From positions 1 to 64,000 of the forward strand of contig JAFPXF010000051.1 in NCBI GenBank assembly GCA_017394765.1: 64,000 nt of DNA, written 5' to 3'. Position 1 is the stretch's first letter. The number at the start of each line of letters is the position of its first letter. Shown here piece by piece: positions 10,115 through 18,520 of this stretch. Source of the DNA: Bacteroidales bacterium (lineage in GTDB: Bacteria; Bacteroidota; Bacteroidia; Bacteroidales; WCHB1-69). The position numbers and the translations under genes were made by a program. Under the pieces are notes generated by a model that saw only the letters and a program-made list of their open reading frames with translations, searched no databases and was not told the origin of the DNA.

Positions 10115-11722
10115 TTAAAAGGGGTAATCGTCATTTCTGTCGGGCTCTGACTGCGTGGGTGCATCGTCGTTCATGCTGGATTCGTAGGTGATGAAACTCG
10201 GACTGGGCGACATGGCGTTCGTGGGAATACCTGGGAAGCCGGGCGGGGTTGGCATGTCGGTATCGGAGAAGGTGTTTACGCTGCCGGTATAGTATCCTGT
10301 CTCCACATCGGAGAACTTGGTGTACTGGCTTTGGAAGCGCACGCGCACATTGCCGGTGCTTCCGTGACGGTTCTTCTCGAACATGATGTCTGCCAAGCCC
10401 TGCGACGGAGTCTGGGAATCGTCATCGAAAGTGTCCATTTTATAATACTCGGGACGATAGATGAAGAGCACCAGATCGGCATCTTGCTCGATGGAGCCTG
10501 ATTCACGAAGGTCGGAGAGCAGAGGACGCTTGGTGCCGCCGCGGGTCTCCACGGCACGGCTCAGCTGGGCAAGTGCAATGACGGGAATGTCGAGTTCCTT
10601 GGCAAGTGCTTTCAGGGAACGGGAGATCTGGCTGATTTCCTGCTCGCGGTTGCCCCCTTTGTTGTTGTTCTCGGAACCCACTTGCATCAGCTGCAAGTAG
10701 TCGATGATGACCATCTTGATGTCATATTTGTGCTTGAGACGGCGGCATTTGGCGCGCAGGTCGAAAATGGAAAGCGCCGGTGTGTCATCAATGATCAAGT
10801 TTGAACTTTCCAAAGCACCGATACTGTTCATCAGCCTGGACCATTCGTCATTGGTGAGCTGTCCTTTGGCGATATGCTCTGTCTCAATGCCGGACTCCAT
10901 GGAAAAGAGGCGCTGCACCAGCTGGGCGGCGGACATTTCCAGAGAGAAGAATGCCACTGGACAGTTGTGGTCAAGGGCGGCGTTTCGGGCGATGGAGAGC
11001 ACAAAGGAGGTCTTGCCCATGCCGGGACGACCGGCCATGATGATAAGGTCGGATTTCTGAAAACCGCCAGTCTTTTCATCAATGGCACGGATGCCGGAAG
11101 GCACGCCTTGTAGCTTGTCAGTGTTTTGACGCATCTTGTCCAACTCGTTGAGAGCCAATGTGACCACTTGGTGCAACTCTTTGCTGTCGCGCTTGAAGTT
11201 GTTCTCAATGATGCTGAAGATCTTGGTTTCCGCCTTGTCAAGCAGGTCGAGTACATCGTTGGACTCATCGTAAGAGTCGGTGATGATGTCGTTGCAGTTG
11301 TGGATGAGTTCTCGCACGACGAACTTCTCCATGACCACGCGGGCATGGTACTCGATGTTGGCAGCCGTGGTGATACGGTTGGTGAGCCCCGACAGATAGG
11401 CTGCCCCGCCAACCACATCTAATAACTTGTCCTTGCGCAGCTGGTTGGTGACAGTCAACAGGTCGATGGGCTGTGTCATCGCGAAGAGTTTCTTGATGGC
11501 ATTGAAAATATGTTGGTTGGCAGTTACATAGAACATTTGTGGCTGCAGAAAATCGAGGATGTTGCTCACAGCGCTGTCGTCAATCATCAGGGCGCCGAGA
11601 ACGGCCTCTTCAAATTCCACGGCTTGCGGCGTGACTTTGCCGGCAACGCCCAAGACATTCTCTATTCGGTTGTAGGAGACGTTTTTTGTCTGCCTATTTT
11701 CGGTAACAGGCTTGTTTTCCAT
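10115..11722 (-). CDS. dnaB: replicative DNA helicase DnaB
   Basis: DnaB forms the hexameric ring that unwinds DNA at the replication fork. The 535-residue protein has the N-terminal all-helical domain (from QAVEFEEAVLGALMIDD) and the RecA-like C-terminal ATPase with Walker A GRPGMGKTS and Walker B region MVIIDYLQLM. Downstream are the family signatures ALAKELDIPVIALAQLSR and ESGSIEQDADLVLFIYRPEYY. The ATG at 11722 (MENKPVTENRQ) is preferred over one 19 codons upstream. A Pro/Ser/Asp-rich tail of about 60 residues extends beyond the core, as in other Bacteroidota. No intein is present. Confidence 0.96.
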   Translation of the reverse strand: MENKPVTENRQTKNVSYNRIENVLGVAGKVTPQAVEFEEAVLGALMIDDSAVSNILDFLQPQMFYVTANQHIFNAIKKLFAMTQPIDLLTVTNQLRKDKLLDVVGGAAYLSGLTNRITTAANIEYHARVVMEKFVVRELIHNCNDIITDSYDESNDVLDLLDKAETKIFSIIENNFKRDSKELHQVVTLALNELDKMRQNTDKLQGVPSGIRAIDEKTGGFQKSDLIIMAGRPGMGKTSFVLSIARNAALDHNCPVAFFSLEMSAAQLVQRLFSMESGIETEHIAKGQLTNDEWSRLMNSIGALESSNLIIDDTPALSIFDLRAKCRRLKHKYDIKMVIIDYLQLMQVGSENNNKGGNREQEISQISRSLKALAKELDIPVIALAQLSRAVETRGGTKRPLLSDLRESGSIEQDADLVLFIYRPEYYKMDTFDDDSQTPSQGLADIMFEKNRHGSTGNVRVRFQSQYTKFSDVETGYYTGSVNTFSDTDMPTPPGFPGIPTNAMSPSPSFITYESSMNDDAPTQSEPDRNDDYPF

Positions 11723-11900
11723 AGATTGGGAAGTAAGGTTGATTATTGATTTCGGGGTGCAAATATCCCAAAAAAACAATTACCCTCAGAGCCCAAATTC
11801 ATAAAGTTATGAACAGATGCCATATTTGACTGCATGATATACGGTTAGAGGCTTCTGGAAATTACTGAAACGTCACGACGTGGAGTCTCTACAATTTTAA

Positions 11901-11908
11901 TATCTTTG
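11901..11908 (+). promoter_or_regulatory. -7 promoter element for the GH3 gene
   Basis: TATCTTTG matches TAnnTTTG exactly, 20 bases before the ATG at 11929. It lies in the 206-base divergent region between dnaB and the GH3 gene. On the other strand 11760-11767 reads GATATTTG, a weaker match that could serve dnaB. Confidence 0.7.
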
Positions 11909-11928
11909 CACCCTGAAAAAACCTTGCA

Positions 11929-14292
11929 ATGAATAGATATCACGCGATTATCCTCATATCCTTCATCTTTATGCCAGGGCGCCCTCTCGCCCAATCTTTC
12001 CAAGACCTTAACCACAACGGACGGATGGATCCCTACGAGAACCCGAAACTCATCGTAGAGGAGAGGGTGGGGGATCTGCTCTCTAAGATGACTTTGGAAG
12101 AGAAAGCGGGCCAGCTGGTGATGACGATGGGGTGGGAGTATTATGAGAAAACCGGGGGAAAATATGTGCTGACGGACAAGTTCAAGGATGCCATCCAAAA
12201 CAGAAACATCGGCAGCACTTGGGCCGTTATGCGAGCCGACCCGTGGACGCAGAAGACGCTGCAGAACGGTCTCACCCCGGAGGCCGCGCACTATTTGACC
12301 AACGAGATGCAGTTGTGGAACCGGAAAAACACCCGCTTGGGTATCCCGTTGATGTTTGCAGAGGAGGCACCCCACGGGCACATGGCCATCGGCACTATGG
12401 TGTTGCCCACTGCCATTGGACGCGCCTCCACCTTTAACAAAAAGTTGGAAAACTTTTCAGGTTGGTCTGTGGCCAATGAACTGTATGCGCAAGGTGCCAA
12501 CATCGCTTTCGGTCCCGTGCTTGACATCGTGCGCGACCCGCGTTGGTCCAGAGTGGAGGAGACCTACGGCGAAGACCCGGTGCTGGCAGGTCAGATGGGC
12601 GGCGAGTATGCTGCTGGAATACAATCCTATGCCTCGCGACAGTCGTATATGCCGAACATTATCTCCACGCTGAAACACTTCACCGCCCACGGCATCTCCG
12701 AAGGCGGGCACAACGGCAACACCGCGCAGGTCGGCAAACGCGAGCTTTTGTCTGTCCTCTCGTATCCCTTTATGTTGGCGACACAACAGTTTGGCGCAAA
12801 ATCGGTTATGACTGCCTACAACGATGTGGACGGCATCCCCTGTTCGGGCAACCAATGGCTGTTTCGTGACGTGCTGCGCCACGACTGGGGTTTCAAAGGA
12901 TTGATAATTTCTGACCTCTTTGCCATCAACGGGCTGGTGAGCGCCCGCATAGCCGCTGACTACTCCGAGGCTGCCGCGCTTGCGGTGAAAGCCGGTGTGG
13001 ACATCGATTTGGGCGGTTCCTGCTATGGCGAACAGCTGGTGCAAGCCGTGAAGAACGGACTGGTAACGGAAGCTCAAATCAACGAGTTGGTGAAGCACGT
13101 GCTGACTCAAAAATTCCAGCTCGGTCTGTTTGATGACACGTTTGACAAACCGTATGTGGCGTTTGACAAGACGCTGCACGAGATTTGGAATCTAAAGGCC
13201 GCACAAGAGTCCGTTATCTTGTTAAAGAATGACAATCATACACTTCCGTTTTCCAAGGAGGTGAAAAAGGTGGCCGTCATCGGGCCCAATGCCGACAATG
13301 TCTATAATATGTTGGGCGACTACACCGCCCCGCAGGCCGACGGCTCCGTGATAACGGTGCTGCAAGGCATACGCGAGAAGCTGCCTGACGCGCAGGTGGA
13401 GTATGTGCAGGGCTGCCATATCCGCGATACCTCGCTGAACGACATCGCCCGGGCGGTGCGTGCCGCTGAAGGGGCTGATGTGGTGGTGGCGGTGCTGGGC
13501 GGCTCCAGCGCCCGCGACTTCCGCACCAACTATAAGGAAACGGGTGCCGCCGAGGTGACCGGTCCCGCCGTCAGCGATATGGACGCGGGCGAGGGTTTCG
13601 ACCGCGCCACACTTCGGATGCTCGGCTGGCAGGAGGAACTGCTGAAGACTCTGTGTGCTACGGGCAAGCCCGTGGTGTTGGTGATGATACAGGGCCGTCC
13701 GCTCGACTTGTCGTGGGCGGATGCCAATGTGCCCGCCATCCTCAACGCGTGGTATCCGGGCGCGCAGGGCGGCAGGGCGGTGGCCGACATCCTCTTCGGT
13801 GATGTCAACCCTTCGGGCAAATTGCCCATTTCGTATCCCCGCTCTGTAGGCCAGTTGCCCGTCTATTACAACACCACGGAGGTGCGCCGCGACTATACCG
13901 ACGCGCCCGCCAGCCCGCTCTATCCCTTCGGCCACGGACTGAGTTACACCACATTTGAGTACTCCAACTTGCAGTCCGTCTGGAAAAACGACTCCACCCT
14001 GGAGGTCTCCTTCCAGCTGACCAACACTGGCCAATACGACGGTGCCGAGGCCGTGCAGCTCTATATGCGCCACAATAAGGCATCGGTCAAAACCCCGGAG
14101 CGCCAGCTGAAGGCATTTGAAAAGGTGTTCTTGAAGAAAGGGGAGACCAAAACGGTGACGATGATGCTCTCCAAGTCAGACTTCGCCATCCTGAACGAGG
14201 ATTTGCAATGGGTGGTGGAGCCCGGCACCGTCACGCTGATGGTGGGAAGCTCGAGCCAGGACATCAGAGGGGAGATAATAATTAATAGATAA
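11929..14292 (+). CDS. bglX: periplasmic beta-glucosidase, glycoside hydrolase family 3
   Basis: This 787-residue GH3 enzyme is expected to remove terminal beta-linked glucose (or xylose) from oligosaccharides in the periplasm. A short signal peptide (ILISFIFMPGRPLAQ) precedes the mature enzyme. The TIM-barrel domain contains GPVLDIVRDPRWSRVEETYGED, KHFTAHG and the nucleophile region GLIISDLFAI, with Asp at residue 329. The second alpha/beta domain (VAVIGPNAD) and a C-terminal fibronectin-III-like domain (ending VEPGTVTLMVGSSSQDIRGE) complete the usual architecture. The gene is single, not in a SusCD locus. It ends at a repeat hairpin shared with the convergent gene. Confidence 0.93.
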   Translation: MNRYHAIILISFIFMPGRPLAQSFQDLNHNGRMDPYENPKLIVEERVGDLLSKMTLEEKAGQLVMTMGWEYYEKTGGKYVLTDKFKDAIQNRNIGSTWAVMRADPWTQKTLQNGLTPEAAHYLTNEMQLWNRKNTRLGIPLMFAEEAPHGHMAIGTMVLPTAIGRASTFNKKLENFSGWSVANELYAQGANIAFGPVLDIVRDPRWSRVEETYGEDPVLAGQMGGEYAAGIQSYASRQSYMPNIISTLKHFTAHGISEGGHNGNTAQVGKRELLSVLSYPFMLATQQFGAKSVMTAYNDVDGIPCSGNQWLFRDVLRHDWGFKGLIISDLFAINGLVSARIAADYSEAAALAVKAGVDIDLGGSCYGEQLVQAVKNGLVTEAQINELVKHVLTQKFQLGLFDDTFDKPYVAFDKTLHEIWNLKAAQESVILLKNDNHTLPFSKEVKKVAVIGPNADNVYNMLGDYTAPQADGSVITVLQGIREKLPDAQVEYVQGCHIRDTSLNDIARAVRAAEGADVVVAVLGGSSARDFRTNYKETGAAEVTGPAVSDMDAGEGFDRATLRMLGWQEELLKTLCATGKPVVLVMIQGRPLDLSWADANVPAILNAWYPGAQGGRAVADILFGDVNPSGKLPISYPRSVGQLPVYYNTTEVRRDYTDAPASPLYPFGHGLSYTTFEYSNLQSVWKNDSTLEVSFQLTNTGQYDGAEAVQLYMRHNKASVKTPERQLKAFEKVFLKKGETKTVTMMLSKSDFAILNEDLQWVVEPGTVTLMVGSSSQDIRGEIIINR

Positions 14293-14297
14293 TAGAT

Positions 14298-14322
14298 TTC
14301 CTTGAGCAGCCCCGTTAGGGGC
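14298..14322. terminator. repeat-borne hairpin between convergent genes
   Basis: The 16-bp repeat shared with window position 4-19 runs into GCCCC-GTTA-GGGGC (14309-14322), a perfect five-base-pair stem. It sits in the 37-base gap between the ends of the GH3 gene and the convergent 14330 gene, so it could end both transcripts. There is no T run, so a REP-like element is equally possible. Confidence 0.5.
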
Positions 14323-14329
14323 GCAAGCG

Positions 14330-16069
14330 TTAAAACTCATACCCCACACCCAGATTGGCAAATCCTTTGATGCCGAATCCTGCCTCAAAACTGCCGAACC
14401 AATGTTTCGCGCCGGCTTTTAACCCGAAGGCGGTCAGCTGGAACGCGGAGAACACTCTGTTGTGGTCAGTGGTTATCGGCCGGATAAGAAGATCATCATC
14501 TCTGTATTCTCGTCCGTGTTTAATATAAAAACCCACGGAAAGCCCGGAGTAAAGGGTCAAATGCGGACGGTTAAGATAGGAGAACCGCAAAGAGGGCATT
14601 ATCAGGAAATGATGCTCTTTATACTGCCACGTAAGATGCTCTGGTTCACCATAGCCTTTCTCTTTATATAAATTATAACCAGCGGTAATGCCTAACCAAA
14701 ACCATTTTGAGGCACGGTAATGATAGTCCAAGGAGAATACGGGAGTGAATATTTGCTTTGTGGGTGAGATATCGTCTATCGGTTCTCCCAAAATAGGAGA
14801 ATAAAACCATTCCCTCAAATAGGTAAAGCCCAAGGGATCACTCACCCCTAACCGAAACTCGTGACGACACAAAGATTTGTCAGCATTCCAATGCGGTTGC
14901 GCCTGCTTGATGGCCCGATGCTTGCTGAAACTATGCAGGTAAGCGATTTGGAAGTAGAGGTAGTGGTTGCGTTTGGAAACGTATTGATTTTCCGTCGGAG
15001 AAGGGTACTCGGAAAAGTACTGACCATTTATTGGGGAAGTTCCATTGTTTGTCATGAAGAGCACATTTCCATTTGCAAAATCCGTTGTGGCAATGTCTAA
15101 TCCCAACAAAAAACGGAGGTGATTTTTATTGGGTAATTGGTAATACAACCCTACATCAGCCATTATATCCGCATAAAAAACATCTCTATTATAATGATAA
15201 CTAATATAATGATCGATATTCCAAAACGGGCCATAAGAAAAATTATACATGATTGCTCCTTCATTTTTATCATAACCGTCATAAAAAGTCTCCAACGGCA
15301 TTCGTAACTGAGCACCTGCATTCGCAGTTATCCATAATTTGTCGGCGATAGGGTAGTGGAACTCAAATTTCAATGGCATGGAGAGGCCAAAATATTCTCC
15401 ATTAATTCCTCTTGTGCCCAAATGGATGCAACCTATATCCAATGCGGCAGATATTCCGAAATAATCCGCAAAGTGGTAGGAGCATTCCAGGCCCAAGCGT
15501 CCGCCATAACGTACTGAGGAAAAAGTTTTCTTTCCTGTGGACATAGAAGTCATCTCCACGGGATGTACGATGTCTGCCTCCAATGTGTAACCGAAGTGGA
15601 AACCGTTGAAAGGACTGTCGTGCAAAACCGACTGGGCCTTCGTTTTAGGTGCGCTCACGGGCAGAGGTGCCTCTGTCTGTGCGGGCGCGAGGGAGTTCAA
15701 CCCCAAAAGCAGGAGTCCCGCCAATCCGTATTTCTTGATGCTGTCCATTGTGGATACATTTTGCTGTTCGTACTGTATGACGCGGTTTTCCAAAATGGTT
15801 ACACTCTGGGCCCACATTTTTTGCAAAGAATCGGGCGGCGTCTGCGCATCGGCACCGTTCAACTCGTAAAAAAGCCGCTTGAATTCCTCACTGTGAATGT
15901 AGTCGGCGATGATGATGGTGTCCTGCACGCGCACCGTGTCGCACACATATACGGTGTCACGCACCACGTGCCGCTTCACCACATACATAGTGTCGGCACT
16001 TTGTGCGAGAAGGCCTTCTATTGTGCTGAATACCAGCATTAATAATACGTTGATGCGATGCCTTTTCAT
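14330..16069 (-). CDS. outer-membrane barrel protein encoded with the anchored sigma factor
   Basis: This 579-residue protein overlaps the sigma-factor gene by four bases (ATGA), so the two are translationally coupled. It starts with a signal peptide ending LLAQ. Residues 26-52 carry Asp-Thr-Val/Ile steps (RDTVYVCDTVRVQDT) like those at the end of the sigma protein. A helical segment with a likely coiled coil (about 60-107) follows. At residues 108-131 there is a second stretch shaped like a signal peptide (MDSIKKYGLAGLLLL then APAQ). The remaining ~440 residues are Tyr/Phe/Gly-rich and end FGIKGFANLGVGYEF, like an outer-membrane barrel. I do not recognise a named family. Confidence 0.75.
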   Translation of the reverse strand: MKRHRINVLLMLVFSTIEGLLAQSADTMYVVKRHVVRDTVYVCDTVRVQDTIIIADYIHSEEFKRLFYELNGADAQTPPDSLQKMWAQSVTILENRVIQYEQQNVSTMDSIKKYGLAGLLLLGLNSLAPAQTEAPLPVSAPKTKAQSVLHDSPFNGFHFGYTLEADIVHPVEMTSMSTGKKTFSSVRYGGRLGLECSYHFADYFGISAALDIGCIHLGTRGINGEYFGLSMPLKFEFHYPIADKLWITANAGAQLRMPLETFYDGYDKNEGAIMYNFSYGPFWNIDHYISYHYNRDVFYADIMADVGLYYQLPNKNHLRFLLGLDIATTDFANGNVLFMTNNGTSPINGQYFSEYPSPTENQYVSKRNHYLYFQIAYLHSFSKHRAIKQAQPHWNADKSLCRHEFRLGVSDPLGFTYLREWFYSPILGEPIDDISPTKQIFTPVFSLDYHYRASKWFWLGITAGYNLYKEKGYGEPEHLTWQYKEHHFLIMPSLRFSYLNRPHLTLYSGLSVGFYIKHGREYRDDDLLIRPITTDHNRVFSAFQLTAFGLKAGAKHWFGSFEAGFGIKGFANLGVGYEF

Positions 16070-17076
16070 AGTCTCTTCATTAAATAGACCGTGTCTTTCA
16101 CGATGGCGGTGTCACGCACAAAGACCGTGTCGTTCACCACAATCTCTTTGGTGACGACGATGGTTTCAGGTTTGTTTTTTACCTCGGGATGCTCCGTTGG
16201 TGCGATAGTGTCAGGCACAACCATCTGAATATTTGACGCATTGAGGCTGTCGGCAGGCAATTGGGCAGGGGTGGTTGGCTCATGCAACGGGCTGCTGTCC
16301 ATTGTAGTACGGGCGACCTGCCAGAGGCACACTCCGCCTACAACTCCCGCAATGGTGGCGGTGGCCAATGCCGCACGGTATGTCGCCACGAACACGCCCG
16401 GACTGGAGGGCGCCTCTGCCGCCGCCTTCCGTATTTGGCTGGACGAGAGCGGCTTTGCCGGCGCATACTCTAACGAGGCAAGTCCGTTTCGGAACATCCG
16501 GTCGGTGCGGGCGGCCTCGGAATGCTGCAATAAGAATAGTAGTATCATGACAAAAACTCCCTTTTTTCGTTTTTCTTTCTCTTCGGCCATTTGGGTGAGC
16601 AGCTGCCGCAGCCGTTTGCGGGCGCGGAACAGCAGCTCCTTGGAATTGGCGATGGAGATGTTCAGCAGGTCGGCAATGTGTGCGTGCGACTGGTTGTCAA
16701 TGGCATAGAGGTTGAAGACGGTGCGCGGACGGACCGGCAGCTGCTGCACGGCTTCGAGCAATTCTTCCTGCGTGAAGTCCATCTTCCAAATGGATGTCTC
16801 TTCCGTGGCGACATCCAGAGTCTCTTCATCCACAAACGGCACCATATCTATGCTTTGCCGCAGATGCTGGATGGTGTGGTTCACGGTGATGCGCATCAGC
16901 CAGGCCTCGAAGTGGCCGGTGGCACGGTAGGTGTCGGCACGCTCCATCGCCTTGAGGAACGCCTCGTGCGCCAAGTCCTCCGCCAACGCCAGGTCGTTGA
17001 CATAGCGATGGCAAAGTCCAATCATCCTGCCGATGTTGGCCGCATACATCCGTTCCCAAAATGCCGCATTCTCCAT
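16066..17076 (-). CDS. ECF sigma factor fused to membrane anchor and periplasmic tail
   Basis: Residues 1-165 are a complete ECF sigma-70 factor: region 2 (LAEDLAHEAFLKAMERADTY, then GHFEAWLMRITVNH) and region 4 (LPVRPRTVFNLYAIDNQSH, IANSKELLFRARKRLRQLL). Unlike a normal ECF factor of ~170-190 residues, this protein continues to 336. Residues 191-222 (FRNGLASLEYAPAKP) resemble the short segment before the membrane helix in Bacteroidota anti-sigma-like proteins. A membrane helix lies at about 235-255, and a Pro/Thr-rich tail ends in NDTVFVRDTAIVKDTVYLM. A hydrophobic patch at 173-184 is probably too short to cross the membrane. I infer a membrane-held sigma factor that needs cleavage or a conformational signal to act. 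The start is the conserved MENAAFWERMY. Confidence 0.88.
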   Translation of the reverse strand: MENAAFWERMYAANIGRMIGLCHRYVNDLALAEDLAHEAFLKAMERADTYRATGHFEAWLMRITVNHTIQHLRQSIDMVPFVDEETLDVATEETSIWKMDFTQEELLEAVQQLPVRPRTVFNLYAIDNQSHAHIADLLNISIANSKELLFRARKRLRQLLTQMAEEKEKRKKGVFVMILLFLLQHSEAARTDRMFRNGLASLEYAPAKPLSSSQIRKAAAEAPSSPGVFVATYRAALATATIAGVVGGVCLWQVARTTMDSSPLHEPTTPAQLPADSLNASNIQMVVPDTIAPTEHPEVKNKPETIVVTKEIVVNDTVFVRDTAIVKDTVYLMKRL

Positions 17077-17143
17077 TTTTCACCTAATTCATATTGATGA
17101 CGCAAAAATAGCAAAAGGTTACAATGGCGGGGAGATTTTTTTG

Positions 17144-17151
17144 TATTTTTG
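17144..17151 (+). promoter_or_regulatory. -7 promoter element for the patatin gene
   Basis: TATTTTTG matches TAnnTTTG, 49 bases before the ATG at 17201. Confidence 0.55.
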
Positions 17152-17200
17152 CAGGGAAGAAGTACAATGAAGATTTTTTTAGAAAAACAAATACTTAATT

Positions 17201-18226
17201 ATGGCATATCATTTTCACAATCTGGTTTTTGAAGGCGGTGGTGTGAAAGGCATCGCTTATGTGGGCGCTTTGGAAGTGCTCGACCAAAAAGGAATCCTGA
17301 AAGATATTAAAAGAGTGGCGGGAACCTCCGCCGGCGCGATGATAGCGGTTCTGGTTGGATTGCGTTACTCCGCCGAAGAGATGCGGAAAATACTCTGGAA
17401 CTTGAATTTCCAGAATTTTATGGATGATTCCTTCGGCCTCGCTCGCGACTCGAAACGGTTACTCAACGAATATGGCTGGTATAAGGGCGACTTCTTCCGC
17501 AACTTGATGGCCGGCTATATCAAGGACAAAACGGGCAATAGTGAAATCACGTTCAAGGAGTTGGCCAATATGAAAAAATTCAGGGATATCTTTCTCGTGG
17601 GGGCCGACCTCTCCACCGGAACCACCCAGACATTCTGCGCCAAAGAGACTCCGGATGTGATTGTGGCGGATGCCGCCCGAATCTCAATGTCCATTCCGCT
17701 CTTTTTCGCTTCGGTGAAAGGCAAAACGGACGGCCACACTTATGTGGACGGCGGGTTGTTGGACAACTATTCCATCAAGACCTTCGACCGTTTGGATTTT
17801 GTGGACGACAAGAGCAAAAATGTCCGCCGCACAGAGTATTATGACAAGTACAACAAGAAAAAGTGGATTAAAGAAGATGTGGGGGAGAACATCTATGTTT
17901 ACAACAGGGAGACGTTGGGCTTCCGTCTGGACTCCAAGGAGGAAATCACGATGTACTTGACGCACAAGCCGACGGTACGCAACGAGATCGGCAGTTTCTT
18001 CACCTACGTCAAGGCGCTGGTGACCACGCTCATTGACTTCCAAAACAACGTGCACTTGCACAGCGACGACTGGCAGCGCACGGTCTATATTGACACGCTC
18101 GGAGTGGGTGCCGTTGATTTCAAGATTTCCAAAAACAAGAAGCAGGATCTGGTCGATTCCGGCCGGAAGCACACTATCGAGTATTTGGATTGGTACGACA
18201 ACGACGAGGAGAAGGCGAACAAATAG
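17201..18226 (+). CDS. patatin-like phospholipase
   Basis: This 341-residue protein has the patatin Ser-Asp dyad fold: the oxyanion loop EGGGVKGIAYVGAL near the N-terminus, the nucleophile elbow GTSAGA (about residues 47-52) and the catalytic Asp in DGGLLDNY (about residue 182). Enzymes of this type cleave acyl groups from lipids. There is no signal peptide, so it should act in the cytoplasm or at the inner face of the membrane. The ~150 residues after the catalytic Asp are less conserved. The gene is single, with its own promoter, and converges on the remnant at 18263. Confidence 0.9.
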   Translation: MAYHFHNLVFEGGGVKGIAYVGALEVLDQKGILKDIKRVAGTSAGAMIAVLVGLRYSAEEMRKILWNLNFQNFMDDSFGLARDSKRLLNEYGWYKGDFFRNLMAGYIKDKTGNSEITFKELANMKKFRDIFLVGADLSTGTTQTFCAKETPDVIVADAARISMSIPLFFASVKGKTDGHTYVDGGLLDNYSIKTFDRLDFVDDKSKNVRRTEYYDKYNKKKWIKEDVGENIYVYNRETLGFRLDSKEEITMYLTHKPTVRNEIGSFFTYVKALVTTLIDFQNNVHLHSDDWQRTVYIDTLGVGAVDFKISKNKKQDLVDSGRKHTIEYLDWYDNDEEKANK

Positions 18227-18262
18227 GTTTGTTCATTTTAATTCGAAAAGACTCCATAATAT

Positions 18263-18481
18263 TTAAACGTTTTGCTGGTGATGGTTGTTGTTGTCAATGT
18301 AGCCCGTGCCGCATTGTGTGCGGATGATGCCCAGAAACAAATCGCAATCTTCGACCGCTTTAAGGCAGTTCTCCAAATTGGACAGTGCGGGGTTCACTCT
18401 GATGGTGCCCAGATGCGGATTCCACACATTGTAGCCTAAAACCTTCAGCAGAGCGCAGATCTGGGAAATCTCATTCTTCAT
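18263..18481 (-). pseudogene. remnant of a DUF4062-like protein
   Basis: The 72-codon frame matches, from memory, the N-terminal part of DUF4062-type proteins: VWNPHLGTIRVNP, LSNLENCLKAVEDCDLFLGII and CGTG are its hallmarks. Both ends are missing. The usual N-terminal start (IFLSST-like) is absent, and after GTGYI the frame runs into DNNNHHQQNV and a stop, where the family would continue for hundreds of residues. Reading one frame over gives TITSKTF, so a frameshift followed by loss is likely. It sits at the decayed edge of the defence island, just past the frameshifted DUF1016 gene. Confidence 0.6.
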
Positions 18482-18520
18482 TCGATACTTGAAGTCATAT
18501 TTGATGATGAAGTCTAACTC

